Below, piece by piece: positions 17,372 through 24,736 of a DNA stretch of 64,000 nucleotides; position 1 is the stretch's first letter; each line of letters begins with the position of its first letter. The translations under genes were made by a program, and so were the position numbers. Below the pieces are notes generated by a model. It ran no database searches. It saw only the letters and a list, made by a program, of their open reading frames with translations, and was not told where the DNA came from. Source of the stretch: Myxococcus stipitatus DSM 14675. Lineage in GTDB: Bacteria; Myxococcota; Myxococcia; Myxococcales; Myxococcaceae. The DNA lies in the NCBI RefSeq assembly GCF_000331735.1, contig NC_020126.1, forward strand, positions 8,807,501 through 8,871,500, in the 5' to 3' direction.

Positions 17372-18058
17372 ATGACCAAGCTCGTTTCAGCCCTTGCTGG
17401 CCTCACCATCACCCTGGCTTCGGCGCAGGCCTTCGCGGGCGTCGTCTGGATGGACACGACGGCCGCCATGCGCGCCGCGTCTGGCTATCCCATCACCAGC
17501 CGAGGCAGCGTGAGCTGGGCGTACGCGAACCGGGGCGCGGAGGCGGTCTGCGCGCAGCACGGCTACGCGCGCGGCCTCTACACGGGCGCCCAGTCCGGCG
17601 AGCTGATGGGCCTGCACTGCTTCACGTCCGACATGGTGACGTGGCAGGACGTCCCGTTCGGGAACATCACCCGCTGGGCGTGGTGGGACGACGGCATCAC
17701 CGTGCTCGACGACCAGATGGCGTTCAAGGCGGAGGCCGCGACGACCGGCGAGGCCGGGCAGATGGGGCTGAACTACGGCGCGGGCTTCCTCACGGGGCAC
17801 AAGAACACCGCGACCAACCACGTCGGCATGGTCGGCATCGACCGGTCCCGCGTGGGGGGACGCGGCGTGCGCACCGACGCGACGGGCTTCCCGGACCTCA
17901 CGCCGTCGTTCAACCCCCACTATGCGCCCTGGTACACGGTGCGCGCCGTCGCCACCCAGGTGTGTGAGAGCTACGGGTTCGCGACGGGCGTGGCCTCCGG
18001 TGCGTACACCACGGGCACCATCGGCATCCTGAGCCTCTCCTTCCACTGCTTCAACTGA
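17372..18058 (+). CDS. Secreted protein with an internal cysteine-containing duplication
   Basis: The protein has 228 residues from ATG 17372, chosen because AGGAG is 9 bases upstream and a clean signal peptide follows (TKLVSALAGLTITLASAQAFA). The frame is open further upstream without a ribosome site. The mature protein has two related units: AEAVCAQHGYARGLYTGAQSG ending in LHCF, and TQVCESYGFATGVASGAY ending in SFHCFN, each with a cysteine pair about 25-30 residues apart. This suggests an exported, disulfide-bonded, duplicated small fold. I do not recognise the family. It is divergent to the ECF42 operon. Confidence 0.65.
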   Translation: MTKLVSALAGLTITLASAQAFAGVVWMDTTAAMRAASGYPITSRGSVSWAYANRGAEAVCAQHGYARGLYTGAQSGELMGLHCFTSDMVTWQDVPFGNITRWAWWDDGITVLDDQMAFKAEAATTGEAGQMGLNYGAGFLTGHKNTATNHVGMVGIDRSRVGGRGVRTDATGFPDLTPSFNPHYAPWYTVRAVATQVCESYGFATGVASGAYTTGTIGILSLSFHCFN

Positions 18059-18087
18059 GCGGAGCGGGAGTCCCCCGGTCGATTCGC

Positions 18088-18102
18088 TAGACGACCGGTC
18101 TA
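18088..18102. promoter_or_regulatory. Operator-like palindrome in front of the TetR gene
   Basis: TAGACGACCGGTCTA has 5-base arms TAGAC/GTCTA and directly abuts an ATG at 18103. The identical 15 bases (preceded by C in both) recur at 18765-18779 before the reductase gene. An exact repeat in front of a TetR gene and its neighbour is good evidence for the TetR operator, and it resembles the TAGACC-GGTCTA type sites of the LmrA/YxaF branch. Confidence 0.7.
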
Positions 18103-18123
18103 ATGGACGTTAATCCCAGGGGC

Positions 18124-18720
18124 ATGAGTGCCTCTGGGGTTGATGTCCGTCGCCACATCCTGGAAGTGGCCCACCCGCTGCTGGTCCGAAAGGGCTTCTC
18201 CGCCGTCGGTCTGGCGGAGGTGCTCGAGGCCGCGCAGGTGCCCAAGGGCTCGTTCTACCATTACTTCGGCTCCAAGGAGTCCTTCGGCGAGGCGCTGCTG
18301 GAGGCCTACTTCACCGACTGCCTGGCGCGCATGGACGACCTGCTGTCGAAGCGGGGCACGTCCGCCCAGCGGCTCGTCGCATACTTCCGCGACTGGCTGG
18401 AGTCCCAGACGGAGGCCGACACCCAGCAGCGCTGTCTCGTCGTCAAGCTGGGCGCGGAGGTCTGCGACCTGTCCGAGAACATGCGCGCGGTGCTGGACCG
18501 AGGCACCCAGCGCATCGTCGCGCGCATTGCTCGCGGCATCGAAGCCGGCAAGAAGGACGGCTCGGTGAAGACAGCGCTCGATGCGCAGACGGCCGCCGTC
18601 ACCCTCTATCAGAGCTGGCTCGGCGCCAGCCTGCTCGCGAAGATCACCCGCGACCGCGCGCCCCTCGACACCGCCATGAGCAACACGCGGCGGATGCTGG
18701 GGATGACGAAGGACGGCTGA
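18124..18720 (+). CDS. TetR/AcrR family transcriptional repressor
   Basis: The protein has 198 residues from ATG 18124 (AGGGGC upstream). An ATG at 18103 would add seven residues but lies directly on the operator palindrome without a ribosome site. The N-terminal HTH is typical: RRHILEVAHPLLVRKGFSAV, then LAEVLEAAQVPKGSFYHYFGSKESFGEALL (recognition helix with GSFYHYFGSKE). The C-terminal ligand domain is helical (LVAYFRDWLE, RCLVVKLGAEV). It likely represses itself and the reductase gene at 18817 through the shared TAGACGACCGGTCTA boxes, and is released by an electrophile or similar small molecule (inference). Confidence 0.9.
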   Translation: MSASGVDVRRHILEVAHPLLVRKGFSAVGLAEVLEAAQVPKGSFYHYFGSKESFGEALLEAYFTDCLARMDDLLSKRGTSAQRLVAYFRDWLESQTEADTQQRCLVVKLGAEVCDLSENMRAVLDRGTQRIVARIARGIEAGKKDGSVKTALDAQTAAVTLYQSWLGASLLAKITRDRAPLDTAMSNTRRMLGMTKDG

Positions 18721-18764
18721 GCCCGGGGCTGCTCCCCTGTGCTCGCCTTCTTGTGTCTGACTTC

Positions 18765-18779
18765 TAGACGACCGGTCTA
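18765..18779. promoter_or_regulatory. Second copy of the TetR operator, before the reductase gene
   Basis: It is identical to the box at 18088-18102 (TAGACGACCGGTCTA), located 38 bases before the ATG at 18817, where repressor binding would block transcription. Confidence 0.7.
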
Positions 18780-18816
18780 CTCACACCCTGTCTTTCCCCT
18801 CACCCCCGAGCCCCCC

Positions 18817-19851
18817 ATGTCACAGACCCAGCACGTCAATCGCCGCATCATCCTCGCGAGCCTTCCCAAGGGCGCGCCGAGCGCACGGGACTTCCGGCTC
18901 GAAGAGGTGCCCGTCCCCACGGTGGGAGAAGGGCAGGTGCTGCTGCGCACGGTGTACCTCTCGCTGGACCCGTACATGCGCAACCTGATGGACGAGGTGG
19001 GGCCGGGCTATGCGCCCCCGGTGAAGCCCGGCGAGCCGATGGTGGGCGGCACGGTCAGCCGCGTCGTCGAGTCCAAGCACCCCGGCTTCCGTCCCGGTGA
19101 GGTGGTGTTGAGCAACGCGGGCTGGCAGGACTACGCGGTGTCGGACGGCAAGGACCTGATGCCGCTGGGTGGACTGGCGCGTCCGTCGCTGGCGCTGGGC
19201 GGGCTGGGGATGCCGGCGTTCACGGCCTACGTGGGGTTGCTCGACATCGGCCAGCCGAAGGCGGGGGAGACGGTGGTCGTGGCGGCGGCGACCGGCGCGG
19301 TGGGCGCGGTCGTCGGGCAGCTCGCGAAGCTGCGGGGCGCGCGGGTGGTGGGCATCGCGGGTGGAGCGGACAAGTGCCGCTACGCCGTGGAGGAGCTGGG
19401 GTTCGATGTCTGCCTGGACCGGCGGGAGGGGAAGCTGGCGGAGCGCCTGGCCGCGGCGTGCCCCAACGGCATCGACGTCTACTTCGAGAATGTCGGAGGC
19501 GAGGTGCTCGACGCGGTGATTCCGCGGCTCAACAACGGCGCGCGCGTGCCGGTGTGCGGGGTCATCACGAACTACAACGCCGAGTCGCTGCCGCCCGGCC
19601 CGAACCGGCTGCCGCTGCTGATGACGACGGTGCTCCAGAAGCGCATCCGCATGGAGGGCTTCATCATCCTCGACCACTACGCCACGCGCTTCGAGGCCTT
19701 CCGCCGCGACATGGGCGCGTGGGTCGACGCGGGTCAGGTGAAGCTGCGCGAGGACGTGGTCGAGGGCCTGGAGAACGCGCCGGCGGCCTTCATGGGCCTG
19801 CTCGAGGGCCGCAACTTCGGCAAGCTCGTGGTGCGCGTCGGCGACGCGTGA
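18817..19851 (+). CDS. NADP-dependent oxidoreductase, zinc-free MDR family
   Basis: The protein has 344 residues. It shows the layout of the CurA/leukotriene-B4-dehydrogenase-like branch of medium-chain reductases: VNRRIILASLPKGAPSARDFRLEE at the start, YLSLDPYMRNLMDEVG near residue 50, AFTAYVGLLDIGQPKAGETVVV, and the nucleotide-binding loop AATGAVGAVVGQLAKLRGARVVGIAGG near residues 150-178. The usual zinc-binding cysteines are missing. Family members reduce activated double bonds with NADPH. It is probably controlled by the upstream TetR protein. Confidence 0.88.
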   Translation: MSQTQHVNRRIILASLPKGAPSARDFRLEEVPVPTVGEGQVLLRTVYLSLDPYMRNLMDEVGPGYAPPVKPGEPMVGGTVSRVVESKHPGFRPGEVVLSNAGWQDYAVSDGKDLMPLGGLARPSLALGGLGMPAFTAYVGLLDIGQPKAGETVVVAAATGAVGAVVGQLAKLRGARVVGIAGGADKCRYAVEELGFDVCLDRREGKLAERLAAACPNGIDVYFENVGGEVLDAVIPRLNNGARVPVCGVITNYNAESLPPGPNRLPLLMTTVLQKRIRMEGFIILDHYATRFEAFRRDMGAWVDAGQVKLREDVVEGLENAPAAFMGLLEGRNFGKLVVRVGDA

Positions 19852-19998
19852 GCCTGTCCGTGTCCGTGTCCGGAGCTCGCTGAGCGTCGAGCCCCGCCGG
19901 GCAGGCGTCGGTCCCTGGCGCGGCAGGCGAAGTCCCACGGGCGATCAGCGGGCAGCCGCTCCTGGCCGCCCGTCACGCGTGTGATGGCCGCGGCCTTC

Positions 19999-20032
19999 GC
20001 CCCCTGCCCAGGTCTCCCATCGAGCAGGGGGC
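19999..20032. terminator. Bidirectional hairpin between convergent genes
   Basis: GCCCCCTGC at 19999-20007 pairs with GCAGGGGGC at 20024-20032 (9-base stem). It lies between the reductase (ends 19851) and the convergent phosphoesterase (ends 20042). The rest of the 190-base gap shows nothing else. Confidence 0.55.
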
Positions 20033-20041
20033 TCGCGGCGC

Positions 20042-21562
20042 TCACCGACGGGCCGCGACCTGTGCGGGCTGTGCCGTGGCGGCGGCGCGCTTCTCGTCGA
20101 CTTCACGGATGTACTGCTCCGCGTCGGCACGCGTCTGGATTGCGCGCACCCGGGCGAGAATCTCCGGGCGCTGCGCGGGGGGAGACAGCGCCAGGTCCGT
20201 GCGCAACACGAGGTGCAGGAAGCCGGGCAGATGGCCTTCGGCCACCAGGTCGGTCGGCTCCGGGGGCTTCGCGGCGCTCGGCGCGGGCGGGGGGATGGAC
20301 TCGAAGCCTTGCGGCCACGGCAGGGTCTCCGGGCAGTCCGTCCTGGGCGAGGACAACGAGGCGAGCGGGAGCAGGTGGCTCGCGGTCCCGTCGCGCAGCG
20401 ACATGGGCGTGAGGCCGAAGGCGGCCTTGAGCGTCGCCGGCACCGAGGCGTGGTCGTAGAGCCGGTGGTCGATGACATTCCGGGGGACCCACGGCGAGAT
20501 GACGACAGCGGGGACCCGGACACCGTATTGCTGGAAGGTGAACCCGTACTTGTTGACGGCCGGGGGCATCCGCCACGTGTCCCGAGGCGCCACCGCCTGG
20601 GGCGGTGCCACGTGGTCGTAGAAGCCACCGTGCTCGTCCCAGGTGACGATGAGCATGCTCTCATTCCAGACAGGCGACTTGCGAATCGCCTCGTAGGTGG
20701 ACCTGATGAGCCACTCGCCGTGCCGGACGTCGTCTCGCGGATGCTGGGAGTTGCCTCCCGCGTATGAGTCATCCGTCACTTTGCCGTACTTCGGCTCGAT
20801 GAAGGTGTATTGGGCGACCGGGCGCTCCATGAGGTCCCGGGGGAAGTCCTCGTAGGAGCGGACATCCAGGAGATGGACTCCCGCGGTGGCCTTGGCGATG
20901 CAGACGTCCCCACCCGCGTAGATTCTCGACGTGAGATTGGGATTCGTGAGCAATGAGCCACGCTCGAACCGGAACCCGCCGTCCAGGTGCTCTTCCCACT
21001 CGATGCACTCCGCCATGCTGGGGCTGTGGTCGAGGCCCCCCGCCGTCGCCGCGTTGACGAAGAACCGGTTGGGCCAGGTGGGGCCGGGCATGGAGGAGAA
21101 CCACTGGTCACAGACGGCGAACTCCCGAGCGAGCGCGTTGAGCACCGGGAGTTGCTGAGGGGCGTAACACCTCATGATTTCACCCGGGTCCGCCGTCGGG
21201 AGCTGGGCCTCGTGCGCCGCGGCGACATAGCTCTCGACGAAGCCCGACAGCGTGATGGGCGGATACTTCACGACGGGGGCCTTGAAGTGCTCGGCGTGGG
21301 ACGCCCAGTTGACGCCCGTGAGCTGCAGGAGCACGTCCAGGAAGTCGTGATGGGGCCCCACGGGCATCACGTAGTCCGCGGGGCTGCTCACCGGGTAGCG
21401 GCGCCCCTCGAAGGTGTTGAACTCGTTCCCGGTCAGGCCATTGAGCACCGTGTGCTTGCCCGTGACCGCGTCGGTGCCTGTGATTCCCGAGAACCCCAAC
21501 ATATGGTCGAAGGAACGATTCTCCAGCATCAGAACAAACACATACCGAATGGGCGTGGCCAC
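20042..21562 (-). CDS. PF04185 phosphoesterase (phospholipase C / acid phosphatase type)
   Basis: The protein has 506 residues from GTG 21562, chosen because AAGGAG lies 8 bases upstream and the family begins right after it (PIRYVFVLMLENRSFDHMLGF). ENRSFDHMLG is the N-terminal metal and nucleophile motif. VCDQWFSSMPGPTWPNRFF, LIVTWDEHGGFYDHVAPP and VISPWVPRNVIDHRLYDHASV complete the phospholipase C/AcpA pattern, with the expected metal-binding Asp and His residues. There is no signal peptide. It should hydrolyse phosphodiesters, possibly phospholipids. It is divergent from a second PF04185 gene, with a shared palindrome array in the gap. Confidence 0.88.
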   Translation of the reverse strand: MATPIRYVFVLMLENRSFDHMLGFSGITGTDAVTGKHTVLNGLTGNEFNTFEGRRYPVSSPADYVMPVGPHHDFLDVLLQLTGVNWASHAEHFKAPVVKYPPITLSGFVESYVAAAHEAQLPTADPGEIMRCYAPQQLPVLNALAREFAVCDQWFSSMPGPTWPNRFFVNAATAGGLDHSPSMAECIEWEEHLDGGFRFERGSLLTNPNLTSRIYAGGDVCIAKATAGVHLLDVRSYEDFPRDLMERPVAQYTFIEPKYGKVTDDSYAGGNSQHPRDDVRHGEWLIRSTYEAIRKSPVWNESMLIVTWDEHGGFYDHVAPPQAVAPRDTWRMPPAVNKYGFTFQQYGVRVPAVVISPWVPRNVIDHRLYDHASVPATLKAAFGLTPMSLRDGTASHLLPLASLSSPRTDCPETLPWPQGFESIPPPAPSAAKPPEPTDLVAEGHLPGFLHLVLRTDLALSPPAQRPEILARVRAIQTRADAEQYIREVDEKRAAATAQPAQVAARR

Positions 21563-21637
21563 GCAGAGACTCCTTGTAGAGGTCTGCCATTGAATTGCCA
21601 TGTCCCTCCAGGCACGTCAATGCCACGCATCTCCACC

Positions 21638-21695
21638 CGCTCTTGACGCGTCAAGAGCGACCACTGACACGTCAGGGAAGGCAGCTGACGCGTCA
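21638..21695. promoter_or_regulatory. Array of three TGACGCGTCA palindromes spaced by exactly 21 bp
   Basis: TGACGCGTCA at 21644-21653 (inside a 22-base perfect palindrome, 21638-21659), TGACACGTCA at 21665-21674 and TGACGCGTCA at 21686-21695 have centres exactly 21 bases apart, i.e. two helical turns. They sit in the 230-base gap between two divergent phosphoesterase genes. This is the pattern of a cooperative operator; the binding protein is unknown. Confidence 0.6.
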
Positions 21696-21792
21696 GGCCC
21701 GCGAGCCCGTCTTGCATCTCCGCCACGGTGGGGCCCGAGGCACAAGGCATGCACGAGCCCCGTGACTTGACCCATGCGCCCGGGGGGCCTCC

Positions 21793-23769
21793 ATGAAAAC
21801 CAGGTATCCACGTGTCTTTGATCACGTCCTCGTGATCATGCTCGAGAACCAATACCGCAGCTACGTGCTGCGGAATCCCTATTTCAAGAAGCTGGCACAG
21901 CAAGGCGTCTGTCTGAGCAATGCCTTTGGCGTGATGCACCCCTCGCAGACCAACTACATCGCATCGATTGCGGGCGAGCTCTGCAATGTGACGTTCGACG
22001 TCGCCCCGCCTCCGCTTCCGCAGCGAACCATCGTCGACCTCATCGAGGAGTCGCCCCAGGGCCTGACGTGGAAGGCGTACATGCAGGGCTATGACCCGCG
22101 GGACACGCCGTGGTCACCCACGCTCAAGCCCCAGGATGCCTTCCCCTACGTCATCAAGCACAACCCGTTCTCCTCCTTCGCGAACATCCAGGGGAGCAGC
22201 GCGCGGTGGGCACGCATCCAGGGCGAGGACGCCTTCTGGGAGGACATCAAGCAGGGCACCCTGCCGAACTACGCCTGGTTCACGCCCAACATGTGGAATG
22301 ACGGCCACTACCTGGAGGGCACGCAGAAGGAGCCGGAGGAGCGCGCGCCCGCACTGGTCGACCAGGCCGCGAGGTGGCTCGAGTCCTTCCTGGGAGCGCT
22401 GCGCTTCCCTGGGCCGAACTCGCTCCTGCCCCCTCGGACGCTCGTGGTCATCACCTTCGACGAGGCGGACTTCAAGAAGTCCTACGAGCACAAGGCCCAC
22501 GACCAGGGGGACGTGAACCTGCTGGTCTATGACGGGCCCAATCAAATCTACACCGTCCTCTTGGGCGACAGGGTTCCCCCCGGTGAGCAGGCCGAGGCCT
22601 ACAACCACTACAGCCTCTTGCGCACCATCGAGGAGAACTTCCAGTTGGGGACGCTGGAGAAGAATGACGCCTCCAGCAACTGGTTCCAGTTCCTCTGGGG
22701 CAGACACTTCTGGTGGGAGGATGCGGCCCCCACGCCCGTCTCCGAGGCCGCCCAGTTCGCGCTCGCGGAGTTCGCGGGAGCGCTCCACCTCGTGTATGCG
22801 ACCCGGCAAGGAGAGCTGCGGGCCCGCATGTCGGAGGGCTCCGGCTGGTCGGCGGAGCGGACGCTCGGGGTCTCCGCGGGTGGGGCCCTGGCGCTCGCGG
22901 CCACGGCGGAGCGGCTGGTGCTCGCCTATGAGACGCGCGATGGCACCCTCAACTCCCTCGCCTATCGGGTCGGCACGGGCTGGTCCTCGAACCCCACCCA
23001 GGTCGCCACCGGCGTGCGAGGCGCCCTGGCGCTCGCGGCCTTCTCGGATGGGAAGCGCCTCATGCTGGCCTATCGGACCGAGACTGGAGCGATCCAGTCG
23101 CGCATCCACCAGCGCGGGGAGTGGGACGCGGAGGTCCAGGTCCCTGGAGCCTCGACCGACGGGCCCTTGACGCTGGGCATCCTGGGGCCGTCGCTCTATC
23201 TCCTCTACAAGCCCACGGACGCGAACACCTTGTCCGTCGTCTCCTACAACACCGCCCCCTTCAACGCGGTCCGCACGCCCCCCGTCGAGCAGTACCCAGG
23301 CGTGGACGAGAACACGACCCTGGACACCTGGTCCCCCAGCCGGTTTCCGGTCGCCGCCTTCTCCCACCACCCCAGCGCGAGCGGCGATGACGAGCCGGAG
23401 CCCTGGAATCGGCCCTACAAAGCGAGCGGTCCGCTGGCCATCGGGGAGCTGGCGGGAGTGCTCCACCTGGTCCATCCGGTGAGCGCCCAGTTCGCGCTCA
23501 TGACGGAGACCTTCTCCCTCAGCGGCATCATGACCCCCGCGAAGCCCGTGGAGTACAACACGAAGGACTACGCCTCCTTCAACGATGGATTCGGAACCCT
23601 CGCGCAGGCGGGCTGGAGTCCCCAGACGCCCATCCCCGGGACCCACTGCGCGCCGGGCGGAGGGCTCGCCATGACTCGCCTGGGCGATGAGCTCATCCTC
23701 GCGTTCCAACCCGAAGCAGGCGCGGGCATCCATCTGCGCAAGGGCCGCTACCACCTGCTCCCGGTTTGA
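21793..23769 (+). CDS. PF04185 phosphoesterase with C-terminal beta-propeller-like domain
   Basis: The protein has 658 residues from ATG 21793. Residues 1-310 are a phosphoesterase domain (FDHVLVIMLENQYRSYV, then MHPSQTNYIASIAG, TLPNYAWFTPNMWNDGHY, LVVITFDEADF, AYNHYSLLRTIEENF), with the metal ligands expected for the acid phosphatase branch. Residues about 320-658 are repeats of the type LVYATRQGELRARMSEGSGW and LVLAYETRDGTLNSLAYRVGTGW, which resemble fungal-lectin-like propeller blades that bind sugars. So a hydrolase is fused to a probable binding module. No clear signal peptide is seen. It is divergent from another phosphoesterase gene. Confidence 0.82.
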   Translation: MKTRYPRVFDHVLVIMLENQYRSYVLRNPYFKKLAQQGVCLSNAFGVMHPSQTNYIASIAGELCNVTFDVAPPPLPQRTIVDLIEESPQGLTWKAYMQGYDPRDTPWSPTLKPQDAFPYVIKHNPFSSFANIQGSSARWARIQGEDAFWEDIKQGTLPNYAWFTPNMWNDGHYLEGTQKEPEERAPALVDQAARWLESFLGALRFPGPNSLLPPRTLVVITFDEADFKKSYEHKAHDQGDVNLLVYDGPNQIYTVLLGDRVPPGEQAEAYNHYSLLRTIEENFQLGTLEKNDASSNWFQFLWGRHFWWEDAAPTPVSEAAQFALAEFAGALHLVYATRQGELRARMSEGSGWSAERTLGVSAGGALALAATAERLVLAYETRDGTLNSLAYRVGTGWSSNPTQVATGVRGALALAAFSDGKRLMLAYRTETGAIQSRIHQRGEWDAEVQVPGASTDGPLTLGILGPSLYLLYKPTDANTLSVVSYNTAPFNAVRTPPVEQYPGVDENTTLDTWSPSRFPVAAFSHHPSASGDDEPEPWNRPYKASGPLAIGELAGVLHLVHPVSAQFALMTETFSLSGIMTPAKPVEYNTKDYASFNDGFGTLAQAGWSPQTPIPGTHCAPGGGLAMTRLGDELILAFQPEAGAGIHLRKGRYHLLPV

Positions 23770-23775
23770 GGTCGC

Positions 23776-23811
23776 CCCTGACTGAGGCTCCCACCCGCGC
23801 CTCAGTCAGGG
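23776..23811. terminator. Strong bidirectional terminator
   Basis: CCCTGACTGAGGC at 23776-23788 pairs perfectly with GCCTCAGTCAGGG at 23799-23811 (13-base stem, 10-base loop). It serves both convergent genes and overlaps the stop codon of the minus-strand gene. Confidence 0.7.
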
Positions 23812-24623
23812 AGGCTCAAGCCGGAGCTCCGGCCCTTGCGGTTGTCGAAGTACAGGAGGTCGACGAACAGCGCGGTGGACATGAGCAGCTGCCGCAGCCG
23901 AGGGTCGGTGCACGACGGCTGGAACTCCACGGTGAAGTTGTCCGCGTCGGTGAAGCTCTCCTGGAGCATGCCACTCCAGCGCTTGCGGATGACGGCCACC
24001 TCCTCGTCGCGCTTGAGGACACGGAACGTCCAGGGCTTGAAGAAGGGCCCCACCACCGAGGCCAGCACCACGCCCGTGGGCGACACGATGTCCAGGCAGC
24101 GCTGGAAGACGGTCCAGCGCTGCTCGATGGTGCCCAGGAGCCGGCCATCCCACGCCAGCACCTCCGCGCGCGCGAAGAAGAGCGACCACGGTATCTCCAC
24201 CGCCAGCGCCATCATGCCCGTCGGCGTCATGCACTCCAGCCGCGTGCGATAGAAGGGCCAGAAGTTGCGCATCAGCCCCGAGGCCCAGCCCTCCCCCGTC
24301 TCCCCCACGAACACCGAGTTCCGGCCGTCCTCCCCGCTGATGCTGTACTGGTTCTTCCCCTCCCAGCCGATGAGGATCTCCACCGTCTCGCGGAACTGGC
24401 GCATGTGCAGCATGGGCGACTTCAGCACGGCCTCCAGCGAGAAGCGCAGCTCCATGCTCATGTACCGAGGGTCTCCAGGCGGTCCCTTCCCCGCGAGCGC
24501 CGGAGCCTCGGCCTCCTCGGCAGGAGGCGCCGCGTCCGGCCCATCGCCCTGGGGACGAGGCTCACGCGAGCCCCAGTTCAGCTCCAGCTCCGAGCCGCTC
24601 CCCCCGTCTGTCCTGTTGCCCAT
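23802..24623 (-). CDS. Phospholipid scramblase-related protein
   Basis: The protein has 273 residues. The first ~70 are a low-complexity, charged and proline-rich lead. The rest has the scramblase/LURP-one 12-strand pattern: QYSISGEDGRNSVFVGETGEG, LMRNFWPFYRTRLECMTPTG, VLAWDGRLLGTIEQRWTVFQ, LDIVSPTGVVLASVVGPFF, WTFRVLKRDEEVAVIRKRWSG and a final hydrophobic helix STALFVDLLYFDN. Bacterial members are of unknown function; lipid scrambling is not proven for them. It stands alone and converges with the phosphoesterase. Confidence 0.78.
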   Translation of the reverse strand: MGNRTDGGSGSELELNWGSREPRPQGDGPDAAPPAEEAEAPALAGKGPPGDPRYMSMELRFSLEAVLKSPMLHMRQFRETVEILIGWEGKNQYSISGEDGRNSVFVGETGEGWASGLMRNFWPFYRTRLECMTPTGMMALAVEIPWSLFFARAEVLAWDGRLLGTIEQRWTVFQRCLDIVSPTGVVLASVVGPFFKPWTFRVLKRDEEVAVIRKRWSGMLQESFTDADNFTVEFQPSCTDPRLRQLLMSTALFVDLLYFDNRKGRSSGLSLPD

Positions 24624-24736
24624 GAAGCCACGCCTTAAGTGTCACCTCGTCCGGGCGCAAACGGGGGGTGCTCCAGACCTTCCGGAAGAGTGGGCGGCGC
24701 CGCGCAATGCTCGATAGAAGGACCCGTACACACCCT

